A stretch of DNA of 42,740 bases from contig JAUIDY010000048.1 in assembly GCA_030428385.1 (NCBI GenBank), positions 1 through 42,740 of the forward strand. The letters are read 5' to 3'. Below are positions 7,189 through 15,070 of this stretch, piece after piece; within the stretch, counting starts at the first letter, position 1, and each line of letters opens with the position of its first letter. Source of the DNA: Rhodothermia bacterium (lineage in GTDB: Bacteria > Bacteroidota > Rhodothermia > Rhodothermales > JAAAOL01). The notes beneath the pieces are model-generated. The model worked only from the letters and a program-made list of their open reading frames with translations. It searched no databases and was not told the DNA's origin. The position numbers and the translations under genes are program-made.

Positions 7189-9801
7189 TTATTCGTGCCG
7201 CAGCGTGTCGACGGGGTTGGTGAGGGCGGCGCGGAGGGTTTGCGAGCCGATGGTGAGCAGCGCCAGCGTTAGCAACGTGCCTATGGCGATGAGGAAAATG
7301 CCAGGGCCGAGCGTGATGCGGTTGGCGAACTGTTCAAGGAAAAAGCCTGCGCCCAGCCAGCCCAGCGGCACCGCCAGCCCCACGGCAATCAAGAGCAGAA
7401 CGACGTAGTCCCGCGAGAGCAGCATCACCAAGGCACGCACCTCGGCGCCCATCACCTTGCGGATGCCCACCTCGCGCACCCGCGATGACGCCGTGTAGCT
7501 CGCCATGCCGAGCAAGCCCAGGCACGCCACCAGCACGGCAATCCCCGTCACCATACCCAGGATTCCGATCACGTCTTGCACGAAGGCGTATTTGGCCTCC
7601 AGTTCCTCATCGAAGAAGGTGTATTGCACCGGCAGCGACCCGGCCAGCGTGGTCCAGGTGGCGTTGATGTGTTCCAGCACGGCGTCGGTTTGTCCGGCGC
7701 GGACGGTGACGATGGCGGTGCGGAAATAATCGGGGTTGTGCCAGAAGATCAGCGGGAGATAGCCTTCCTCGTAGCCGTCGGCATACACATCGCTGACGAC
7801 GCCGAGGATGGTGAAGGACGCTTCGTCGAACTCAACCGATTGGTTGAGGGCCGCCTGCGGCGAGTCGTAGCCGAGGGCTTCCACGGCTTTGGTCGTCAGG
7901 ACGAGCGCATCGGGGGCAGGCATCGGCTCGTCGGGGGTAAAGGCGCGGCCCGCCACGGTCTCGATGTTAAACGCGTCGAGGTAGTGTTCATCGATGGCGT
8001 AGTGGCGCATGGTGATCGGCGATTCCATCGCGGTGGTCTGCACGGTCTTCATCGAGTTGCCGCCCACGATGGGCACCTGCGACCCCAGCACCACCTGCCC
8101 CACGCTCGGATGGCGCGCCAACTCGTCTTTCATCACGTCCGGCGAGATCCCCTGCAACTCAACGGCGATAAGGTGCTCCTGGTCGAGCCCGTAGTCGGCC
8201 TGAAGGATGAAGCGGAACTGCTGGTAGACCACCAGCGCAAAGACAATCAGCACCATCGAAATGGTGAACTGGCCGACGATGAGGGCCTTGCGCAGCCCGA
8301 GGATGCCGAGGCCGCGCCCGCCTGTGGAGCCACGCAGCACCCGCACCGGCATAAACGCCGACAGCCGCAGCGCGGGATACAGCCCTGCTAGCACGCCCAT
8401 CAGCACCGCGAAGCCCAAAAACCACACGTACACCGACCAGTCGGTCACCGGGTCGAAGGTGATCTGCGCGCCGATCTCATTCATCAGTTCGAGGTTGTTG
8501 AAGGCAGGCACCAGCCAGAACAGCAGCGCCGACGCTACCCCCAGCGCCAGCAATGCAATCACCACCGCTTCGCCCAGAAACTGCTTGAGGATCTGTGTGC
8601 GGTGCGCGCCTACCACCTTGCGCACGCCAATTTCTTTTGCGCGCGTGACGGAGCGGGCCGTAGACAGACTGACGTAGTTGAATCCCGCCACCACCATCAC
8701 CAGCAGCGCCAGAAACGACAGCACGCTGGTCTCCACGATGGACGCCGGGTCGCCGATTTCGTTGGAATAGCCGGTGCTGCCGAGCGCGACGTTGGTGAGT
8801 GCCTGCAAGCTCAGATCGGGCGGATTGGGGTTGTCGGCGTCGGCGGGGTAATGGCGGGCGACGATGCCGGGCAGGGCAGCAGCGATGGCGTCTTTGTCGG
8901 CCCGTTCCGGAAGCCGCAGGTAGGTGTAATACCGCCACGCAATGGCCCAGTCTTCGAGTTGAAGTTCGGTGCCTTGCGCTTCGAGCACCGCCAGCGTCGA
9001 AAACGAGAGCAATCCCTCAAACTCGAAGTTGGTTTTGTACGACGCATGTCGCACGACGCCTGTCACGGTAAAGTCGCCGATGTTTTCCCGCGTGAGCACC
9101 TGTCCCATCGGGTCGGCGTCGCCGAAAAACTTGAGCGCGGCTTCTTCGGTGAGGACAATAGTGTAAGGTTCGGCAAGGGCGGTCTGGGGATCGCCGTGGA
9201 GGAGTTCAAAACCAAACAGGTTGAAGAAGCCCGCCTCGGCGTAGAGCCCATAAAAAGGAAGCGTCACATTGCCCTGCGTCGCCCGTCCGCTAAACTTGGT
9301 GAGGCGCACCACGTCTTTCACCCCGGCGTATTCGTCGCGCAGCAGCGGCCCGAGCGGCCCCGGCGAGGTCGCCATCCGGAACGTGGCGTAGGGCTCCTGC
9401 ACGCGGGAGGTGACGCGGTAGATTTCGTCGGCGTGGGGATGAAAGCGGTCGTAGCTGCGCTGGTCGCGGATGAATAGCAGCACGAGCAGACACACCGACA
9501 TGCTCACGGCGAGGCCAAACACGTTGATGAGCGAGAAACCTTTGTGCTTGCGCAGGTTGCGCAGGGTGGTGGTGAGGTAGTTTTTAAACATCGCGTGGTG
9601 CCAGATAAGGCTGTAGAGCGAGAGGACGGGCACGGTGGTGAGCACCTGCTGCCAGTAGATCAGCGCGGCGCGGAGGCGGCCGTAGTGGATGGCGTGGTCG
9701 TGGTATTCTTCTTCCAGGTCGCCGATGAGCGCCTCGTGCTCCGGGCCTAGGCCGACGCGGAGCAGCCAGTACGCTAGCCGAGGTGGATGCGGGGTAGGCA
9801 T
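7189..9801 (-). CDS. ADOP-family ABC transporter permease (MacB/FtsX-like)
   Basis: This 870-aa protein has the layout of the ADOP permeases. The N-terminal prefix (~1-65) contains GDLEEEYHDHA and a YW-Q segment. The first transmembrane helix is at ~89-111, followed by a large extracytoplasmic MacB_PCD-type domain. A cluster of helices comes next with the FtsX signature around RAKEIGVRKVVGAHR. A second periplasmic domain follows, and then a second FtsX unit with SSRVREVGIRKVMGAEV and three C-terminal helices. It therefore carries two permease halves. No ATPase gene is adjacent, so it must use an ATPase encoded elsewhere or act without one. The PadR regulator gene is immediately upstream with 6 bases between, a pairing known for this family. 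The substrate is unknown; export of lipophilic compounds or signalling are the usual guesses. Confidence 0.9.
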   Translation of the reverse strand: MPTPHPPRLAYWLLRVGLGPEHEALIGDLEEEYHDHAIHYGRLRAALIYWQQVLTTVPVLSLYSLIWHHAMFKNYLTTTLRNLRKHKGFSLINVFGLAVSMSVCLLVLLFIRDQRSYDRFHPHADEIYRVTSRVQEPYATFRMATSPGPLGPLLRDEYAGVKDVVRLTKFSGRATQGNVTLPFYGLYAEAGFFNLFGFELLHGDPQTALAEPYTIVLTEEAALKFFGDADPMGQVLTRENIGDFTVTGVVRHASYKTNFEFEGLLSFSTLAVLEAQGTELQLEDWAIAWRYYTYLRLPERADKDAIAAALPGIVARHYPADADNPNPPDLSLQALTNVALGSTGYSNEIGDPASIVETSVLSFLALLVMVVAGFNYVSLSTARSVTRAKEIGVRKVVGAHRTQILKQFLGEAVVIALLALGVASALLFWLVPAFNNLELMNEIGAQITFDPVTDWSVYVWFLGFAVLMGVLAGLYPALRLSAFMPVRVLRGSTGGRGLGILGLRKALIVGQFTISMVLIVFALVVYQQFRFILQADYGLDQEHLIAVELQGISPDVMKDELARHPSVGQVVLGSQVPIVGGNSMKTVQTTAMESPITMRHYAIDEHYLDAFNIETVAGRAFTPDEPMPAPDALVLTTKAVEALGYDSPQAALNQSVEFDEASFTILGVVSDVYADGYEEGYLPLIFWHNPDYFRTAIVTVRAGQTDAVLEHINATWTTLAGSLPVQYTFFDEELEAKYAFVQDVIGILGMVTGIAVLVACLGLLGMASYTASSRVREVGIRKVMGAEVRALVMLLSRDYVVLLLIAVGLAVPLGWLGAGFFLEQFANRITLGPGIFLIAIGTLLTLALLTIGSQTLRAALTNPVDTLRHE

Positions 9802-9807
9802 GGCGGT

Positions 9808-10140
9808 TCAAGAGGCGAGGTTCAGGCCAAGCGACGGGAGGTTTTGCCAGGCGGATTCTTGCAACTGCTTTACCGCGTTGAGCGCCGCCATGCCCTGAGG
9901 TGTGAGGCGGTAAAATCGCTTGCGCCGACCGCCGCGCTTTTGCGTCGGCTCACTTTCCCACGTTTCCAGCAGTCCGTTGCGCACCAATCGTTCTAGCGGC
10001 ACGTACACCGCCCCCACCGACATCTCTTTGCCGAGCAGCTTGGACAGATGTCGCCGCACGGCGAGTCCATAGGCTTCGTCCTGCAGCTTCCATACGGCCA
10101 GCAGCAGCAGTTCTTCGGTACGGCTCAGGTAGTCCATCAC
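9808..10140 (-). CDS. PadR-family transcriptional regulator
   Basis: This 110-aa winged-helix protein has the PadR N-terminal pattern. Residues ~4-75 include LLLAVWKLQDEAYGLAVRRH, then SVGAVYVPLERLVRNGLLE, and a wing with KRGGRRKRFYRLTPQG. There is no long C-terminal helical domain, so it belongs to the short PadR subtype that dimerises with one extra helix. It lies just upstream of the ADOP permease gene in one operon and probably represses that operon in response to a ligand; this is inferred from the family. The GTG at 10140 is preferred as start because a GGAGG lies 7 bases upstream. The next codon, ATG at 10137, is the alternative. Confidence 0.9.
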   Translation of the reverse strand: MMDYLSRTEELLLLAVWKLQDEAYGLAVRRHLSKLLGKEMSVGAVYVPLERLVRNGLLETWESEPTQKRGGRRKRFYRLTPQGMAALNAVKQLQESAWQNLPSLGLNLAS

Positions 10141-10147
10141 AGGGGTG

Positions 10148-10152
10148 CCTCC
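10148..10152 (-). promoter_or_regulatory. Shine-Dalgarno for padR
   Basis: GGAGG on the minus strand lies 7 bases before the GTG at 10140 and 10 bases before the ATG at 10137. A strong Shine-Dalgarno is uncommon among the other genes in this window. The spacing favours the GTG start. Confidence 0.6.
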
Positions 10153-10288
10153 GGGGAAGGAAGGTTTCTTCTACGGAGTAAAACAAATAGGTTGCACACG
10201 ATTTGCCTTAAAAATCAATGTTACCTCCGAACGCCTACCTGCATGGAGCGTGGGAGCGTAGGTTGATCTTACTACCAGCCTGAAAACT

Positions 10289-10362
10289 CCTCCTTTGAGG
10301 GAGGGGGCCCGTAGGGTGTAAACCGCACGCTGCCATACACCCCCAGTCGCTGCGCGACAGCC
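10289..10362. repeat. Intergenic palindromic repeat family B, copy 2 (right arm degenerate)
   Basis: This copy keeps the CCTCC/GGAGG hairpin (10289-10304), the GGGTGTA/TACACCC stem (10314-10320 with 10336-10342) and the GCTGCGCGAC block. Here GTCGC/GCGAC (10346-10358) forms its own small stem. The terminal C-rich/G-rich hairpin seen in copy 1 (7051-7072) is missing or mutated. It lies upstream of the YheT-like hydrolase gene and beyond the padR promoter region. Confidence 0.7.
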
Positions 10363-10421
10363 TCGTTTCCCGTACTCGCTATTCCCTACACCCTATTCCC
10401 ACAAAATCTCCCCAGCGCCTC

Positions 10422-11390
10422 ATGCCCCTGTTGTCCACACCGTCGTATGCGCCGTCCCTGCCGTTTTTGCGCCACGGGCACCTTGCCACCATCTTGCCGA
10501 CGCTGCTGCGGCGGGTGCGGGACGTGCGGTACCAGCGCGAACGCATCGGCACGCCGGACGGGGATTTTCTAGACCTCGGCTGGGTGAAGCAGGGCGCAGC
10601 GCGGGTGGCGGTGCTTTCGCATGGGCTGGAGGGAAGCGCCGACCGGGCGTACATGCAGGGAATGGCGCGGGCGCTGGCACACGCCGGGTGGGATGTGCTG
10701 GCGTGGAGCTTTCGCGGATGCAGCGGCGTGCCCAATCGGCGGCTGCGCTCGTACCACAGCGGGGCCACGGACGACCTGCACACGGTGGTGCAGCACGCGC
10801 TGGCACAGGGCTACACATCGGCGGCGCTCGTCGGGTTTAGCCTCGGCGGCAACCTGACGCTTAAATACCTCGGCGAACAGGGCGCGGCGCTAGACGAGCG
10901 TCTCACAAAAGCTGCCGTGTTCTCCGTCCCGGTGGATCTTGATGCCGGATGCCGCCGCCTCGACGGGCCGCCTGGGTTGTATCGCTGGCGGTTTCTGCGG
11001 TCGCTCCGCGAAAAAGCGCGGCAGAAACAGCAGGCGTTTCCCGGCCAGTTGCCCGCCATCGACCCGGCGACAATCACCACGCTGCGCCATTTCGATGATC
11101 ACGTCACCGCTCCGTCGCACGGCTTCGCCGACGCTGCCGACTACTACGCCCGCTGTTCGTCGAAGCAGTTCCTGTCCGGCATTCGCATCCCCACGCTCCT
11201 CGTCAACGCTGCCGACGATCCGTTTTTGCCCGATGCCTGCTACCCCATCGCCGAGGCCGAGGCCAGCGTCCATGTGTTTCTCGAAGTGCCGCGTTACGGC
11301 GGGCATGTGGGGTTTGCGGCTTTTAATGCCAACGGACACTTCTGGTCGGAGCAACGCGCCGTGGCGTTTCTAGGCGCATCGCATGGATGA
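10422..11390 (+). CDS. Alpha/beta-fold hydrolase, YheT (UPF0017) family
   Basis: This 322-aa cytoplasmic alpha/beta hydrolase matches YheT-type proteins in length and motifs. The early segment is HGHLATILPTLLRR and the oxyanion region is LSHGLEGS (65-72). The nucleophile elbow is G-F-S140-L-G-G, the acid is Asp265 (NAADDPFLP), and the catalytic His is 295 (YGGHVGF). The triad is complete. Family members are putative esterases or lipases with poorly known substrates. The 73-aa membrane protein gene starts 45 bases downstream on the same strand and may be co-transcribed. Confidence 0.9.
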   Translation: MPLLSTPSYAPSLPFLRHGHLATILPTLLRRVRDVRYQRERIGTPDGDFLDLGWVKQGAARVAVLSHGLEGSADRAYMQGMARALAHAGWDVLAWSFRGCSGVPNRRLRSYHSGATDDLHTVVQHALAQGYTSAALVGFSLGGNLTLKYLGEQGAALDERLTKAAVFSVPVDLDAGCRRLDGPPGLYRWRFLRSLREKARQKQQAFPGQLPAIDPATITTLRHFDDHVTAPSHGFADAADYYARCSSKQFLSGIRIPTLLVNAADDPFLPDACYPIAEAEASVHVFLEVPRYGGHVGFAAFNANGHFWSEQRAVAFLGASHG

Positions 11391-11435
11391 GCTTCGTTTC
11401 CTACCTTCCGGTTTCGCCACACGGAGTTACCCACA

Positions 11436-11657
11436 ATGCTGGATTTTCTCGACCGTTTCCCGTTACCGCTGCTCATTTTCCTCGCCGTCTTGATGGCCGC
11501 GGCACCGTTTTATCCCGAGCCGCACCTGTGGCAAAAGCTCAAGATGCTCTTCGCCGGAACGCTCACGCAGCCGATTGATGTGTTCGACCTGTTTTTCCAC
11601 AGCGCCGGGCTCCTCCTCGTCGGCTTGAAGCTCGTGCGCATGCGGGCGGAGGAGTGA
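11436..11657 (+). CDS. Small two-helix membrane protein
   Basis: This 73-aa protein has a hydrophobic helix at ~9-26 and a second at ~51-66, with a conserved-looking loop EPHLWQKLKMLFAGTLTQPIDVFD between them. I recall short proteins of this pattern in several phyla, sometimes labelled 'RND transporter' in databases although far too small to be one. Its function is unknown. It lies 45 bases after the YheT-like hydrolase gene on the same strand. The composition is like that of its neighbours, which supports a real gene. Confidence 0.7.
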   Translation: MLDFLDRFPLPLLIFLAVLMAAAPFYPEPHLWQKLKMLFAGTLTQPIDVFDLFFHSAGLLLVGLKLVRMRAEE

Positions 11658-11672
11658 GGTCGCAGGTTATTC

Positions 11673-11687
11673 ATGGCTGTCAGCCAT
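11673..11687. other. Short perfect hairpin downstream of the 73-aa gene
   Basis: ATGGCTG-T-CAGCCAT forms a 7-bp inverted repeat with a single-base centre, 15 bases past the stop codon. No T-run follows, so a rho-independent terminator is not well supported. The following AGGCTTTCGGCTATC looks like part of a simple AGCC/GGCT repeat. Confidence 0.35.
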
Positions 11688-11737
11688 AGGCTTTCGGCTA
11701 TCAGTACAACTTCTTCGGCTCGTCGTCTCCTTGGCTC

Positions 11738-11820
11738 GTCGATTCAAACACTCACCCAAACTCCCACACCTCCAATCCCAACCGCCCCCAACCCTCTTCC
11801 CTCATCCCCCTTCCCTCAAG
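11738..11820. repeat. C-rich low-complexity repeat (opposite strand of the 3813-3890 type)
   Basis: The + strand has CAAACTCCCACACCTCC and many C-tracts (11785-89, 11792-94, 11799-801, 11806-10, 11813-15). Its complement shares GTGTGGGAGTTTGG with the G-rich stretch after the epimerase gene. On the minus strand it fits a G-quadruplex pattern with loops of 2-4 bases. It lies upstream of the YdiJ-like dehydrogenase gene, and no gene is seen in 11658-11907. Confidence 0.55.
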
Positions 11821-11907
11821 AATAAACCATGAGCTTCCGCTGCCCCTTTCCTCCATGGCAGAACGTTTCCTAGATTCCTCCTCCAACCCTCTCCTCAGCC
11901 CCACCCC

Positions 11908-14868
11908 ATGCTGATGTCCACGACTGTGGTGCCGTCTACGGCGTTGTTAGAAGAGTTTGCGGCGCGGCTGCGTCCTCGGTTGCAGGGCGAATTGCGCCTC
12001 GACGCGATGACGCGGGCGCTGTATGCCACCGATGCCAGCCTGTACCAACTGATGCCCATCGGCGTGCTGCTGCCCAAACATGCCGACGACGTGCAGGCGG
12101 CCATGGAAGAAGCGGTGCGGTTTAAGCTGCCCGTGGTGCCCCGTGGCGGCGGGTCGTCGCTGGCGGGGCAGGCCGTTGCCGAGGCGTTGGTCATCGACTT
12201 TACGCCGCACCTGCATCAGGTGCTCGACATTAACGCGGAGGAAGGCTGGGCGCGGGTGCAGCCGGGTGTGACGCTCACCGCATTGGATCAGGCGCTGAAA
12301 CAGCAGGCACCGGCTTGGATGGTGGGCCCCGATCCGTCGAGTGGCACGCGGGCGACCTTCGGCGGCATGGCGGCGACGAACGCGACGGGCACACACTCGA
12401 TTTCCTACGGCAACATGATCCACCACGTCCGCGCCATCGATGCGGTGCTCTCTGACGGGACGCAGACGCGGTTTGGGCTGATGGACGACGCGGCGTGGAA
12501 CACGTGGCAACGCCAAGACAGCCGCGAAGGCGAGTTGTACCGGCGGCTCGCCACGTTGCTGGATACCAACGCCGAAATCATCCGCCGCGACACGCCCGCG
12601 CACTGGCGGCGCAACAGCGGCTACCGGCTCGAATACCTGCTGGATGGCTTTACCTACAACGGCCCTGGTAATGATGGTGGGGCGTTCCGGCGCGGGCATC
12701 GGAATATGGCACAGGTGCTGTGTGGCAGCGAAGGCACGCTCGCGATCACCACGGCGCTGGAGATCGGGCTGGTGCCGCGTCCGTCGCATACTGTGCTCGG
12801 CGTGGTGCATTTTACCACCCGCGATGCGTCGCTGCGGGCGGTCACGCGCCTGCTCGAAACCGACCCGTCGGCGATTGAGCTTTTCGACGGCGTGGCGATT
12901 GACTCGGCCCGCAAGGCTCCGGGTTTTGCCTCCCGCCTCGGCTTCATCGACGGTGACCCGCAGGCGGTGCTGATCGTCGAATACGCGGGGGCAAACCTCG
13001 ACACGCTGAACGCGCGGCTCCGGGACTTGCAGCAGGTGGCGCAGGGCATCCACGGGTGTTACACCGTTGTGCCCGTCACCTCGGCGCAGGGCATTTCAAA
13101 CGTGTGGCTCGTGCGTAAGGAAGGGCTGGGCCTGCTAATGGGCGTCAAGGGAGATTATAAGCCCGTCGCCGTGGTCGAAGATGCCTCGGTGCCCGTGGAG
13201 CACCTCGCCGACTATATCGAAGACCTCGACGCGTTGATGCGCGAGTTGGACACGAAGGTGGTGTATTATGCCCACGCCTCGGCGGGATGTCTGCACGTCC
13301 GCCCGTTCTTCAACACCAAAGACGCCGAGCACGTCCGCAAGCTGGAGGCCATCAGCATCGGCTCGATGGAACTGGTGGCGAAGTATGGCGGCTCGGTGTC
13401 GTCGGAGCACGGCGACGGCATCGTCCGGGGCTGGCTCAACGAGCGGTTCCTCGGCACGGAACTGTGCGACGTATACCGCCAACTCAAGCACGCCTTCGAC
13501 CCCGACGGGCTGCTCAACCCCGGAAAAATCGTCGATACGCCCGATATCAAAGACGACCTGCGCATGGGGCCGACGTACGAGACGATCCCTGTGCTGGAAG
13601 AATTCGACTGGAGCGAAGACGGTGGTTTTGCGCGGGCGGTGGAGTTGTGCAACGGCAACGGTGCCTGTCGCAAGTTGCACACTGGCACGATGTGCCCGAG
13701 TTACATGGTGACCCGCGAGGAACAAGACTCTACACGCGGGCGGGCGAATGCGCTGCGCATGGCGATGTCGGGTGGGCTGCCGCCGGAGGAGCTGACGAGC
13801 GAACGGATGTACGAGGTGATGGACCTGTGCATCCAGTGCAAGGCGTGCAAGACCGAGTGCCCGTCCAACGTGGACATGGCCAAGATCAAGACCGAGTGGC
13901 TGCACAAGTACTGGGCCGCCAATGGCCTCTCGCGCCGCGCCAAGCTGTTCGCCGAGCAGCCGCAGACGGCCCGCCGCATCGGCGGTGGGATGAAAGCCCG
14001 CATGGCGAATGCCTTCAACGGCTCGGCCCTCGGAAAACAGGTGTTAAAACGGACCCTCGGCGTGAGTCCGAAGCGTACGTTGCCCCCGTTTTCGGCCGAG
14101 CCCTTTACGAAATGGTTCGCCAAACAACGCTGGGAAAACGACGGCCCGACCGTGGTGCTTTTCGCCGACACCTTCAACAACTACCATCACCCCGAGACGG
14201 CCCGCGCCGCCGCTGAATTTTTGCACCGCACCGGACACCGTGTCGTGGTGCCCAGCGACCGTGCGTGTTGTGGGCGACCGCTGCTCTCGAAAGGTATGGT
14301 CACCGAAGCGCAGGCGCTGGCCCTGCACACCCTCGATATCCTGTATCCGTTCGCCGAGCAGGGCTTCCCGATTGTTGGGTTGGAGCCAAGTTGCATCCTG
14401 ACGTTCAGCGACGAACTGCGCACGCTGCTGCCTGGTGATCCGCGCGCGCACAAGCTGGCAGAGGCAACCTGTACCTTTGAGGAGTTTGTGGCTCGCCGCG
14501 CCACCGAAGGCGCGTTCGCCGACGTGCGCTGGAAAACGACGGCAGGCAAGGTGCTTCTGCACGGGCATTGCCACCAGAAAGCGCTGGTGGGCACGGAGCC
14601 GTCCGTACAGGCGCTGGCGCTGGTGGGTCTCAGCGTCGAGGTGGTTGATTCCGGATGTTGTGGGATGGCGGGATCGTTTGGCTATGAGGAAGAGCACTAC
14701 GATATTTCGCTTGCGATGGCCGAGCGGGCGTTGGCCCCCGCCGTGCGCGCCGCCGCCGAAGACACGCACATTGCCGCTGCGGGGATGTCGTGTCGTCACC
14801 AGATCCACGACACCACCGGGCGCACCGCCCGCCACCCCGCCGAAATCCTCCGCGATGCGCTGGAATAA
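11908..14868 (+). CDS. FAD-linked oxidase/Fe-S dehydrogenase fusion, YdiJ-like
   Basis: This 986-aa protein joins a GlcD-type FAD domain to a GlpC-type iron-sulfur domain, as in E. coli YdiJ (1018 aa), a D-2-hydroxyglutarate dehydrogenase. The FAD-binding loop is P78-R-G-G-G-S-S-L-A-G. The linoxidase C-terminal FAD domain ends near EHGDGIVRG and LLNPGKIVD. Cysteines at 581, 587 and 596 and the run C641, C644, C647, C651 (CIQCKACKTECP) suit two 4Fe-4S clusters. Two CCG motifs follow at Cys787-788 and Cys917-918. It probably oxidises a D-2-hydroxyacid and feeds electrons to the quinone pool. D-lactate or glycolate are alternative substrates. It stands alone. ATG 11908 is used; the ATG two codons later is equally possible. 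Confidence 0.88.
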   Translation: MLMSTTVVPSTALLEEFAARLRPRLQGELRLDAMTRALYATDASLYQLMPIGVLLPKHADDVQAAMEEAVRFKLPVVPRGGGSSLAGQAVAEALVIDFTPHLHQVLDINAEEGWARVQPGVTLTALDQALKQQAPAWMVGPDPSSGTRATFGGMAATNATGTHSISYGNMIHHVRAIDAVLSDGTQTRFGLMDDAAWNTWQRQDSREGELYRRLATLLDTNAEIIRRDTPAHWRRNSGYRLEYLLDGFTYNGPGNDGGAFRRGHRNMAQVLCGSEGTLAITTALEIGLVPRPSHTVLGVVHFTTRDASLRAVTRLLETDPSAIELFDGVAIDSARKAPGFASRLGFIDGDPQAVLIVEYAGANLDTLNARLRDLQQVAQGIHGCYTVVPVTSAQGISNVWLVRKEGLGLLMGVKGDYKPVAVVEDASVPVEHLADYIEDLDALMRELDTKVVYYAHASAGCLHVRPFFNTKDAEHVRKLEAISIGSMELVAKYGGSVSSEHGDGIVRGWLNERFLGTELCDVYRQLKHAFDPDGLLNPGKIVDTPDIKDDLRMGPTYETIPVLEEFDWSEDGGFARAVELCNGNGACRKLHTGTMCPSYMVTREEQDSTRGRANALRMAMSGGLPPEELTSERMYEVMDLCIQCKACKTECPSNVDMAKIKTEWLHKYWAANGLSRRAKLFAEQPQTARRIGGGMKARMANAFNGSALGKQVLKRTLGVSPKRTLPPFSAEPFTKWFAKQRWENDGPTVVLFADTFNNYHHPETARAAAEFLHRTGHRVVVPSDRACCGRPLLSKGMVTEAQALALHTLDILYPFAEQGFPIVGLEPSCILTFSDELRTLLPGDPRAHKLAEATCTFEEFVARRATEGAFADVRWKTTAGKVLLHGHCHQKALVGTEPSVQALALVGLSVEVVDSGCCGMAGSFGYEEEHYDISLAMAERALAPAVRAAAEDTHIAAAGMSCRHQIHDTTGRTARHPAEILRDALE

Positions 14869-14911
14869 CCGCCGATTTAACCGCCCTGTACAACACAAAA
14901 CCTAGAACCGT

Positions 14912-15025
14912 GTCATCTCACATCTGTGAGAGAACTCCCACGCTTGAAATGGCACAGCGATTCAAACAAACGTCGTGCAAATTCCAATGTGGGAGATCTC
15001 TCCTCCTTTCAGTCGTCGAGATGAC
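14912..15025. repeat. Intergenic palindromic repeat family A, copy 2
   Basis: This copy starts with GTCATCTC at 14912 and ends with TCGAGATGAC at 15016-15025. Inside are TGTGAGAG, CTCCCACG (14935-14942) and GTGGGAGAT (14989-14997), the same blocks as in copy 1 at 3901-4007. The spacer between the inner arms is longer here. The element lies between the YdiJ-like gene and the esterase lipoprotein gene. Its presence argues against the esterase reading frame starting at 14975. Confidence 0.8.
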
Positions 15026-15070
15026 AAGGACAAACGTTTTTTTTCGGTAACCACGAAAACCTTCCCCCTC

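Noticed and set aside
11947-13053. A 368-codon minus-strand frame opposite the YdiJ-like gene
   Set aside because: Shadow of a well-supported FAD/Fe-S protein; low-complexity Arg/His composition.
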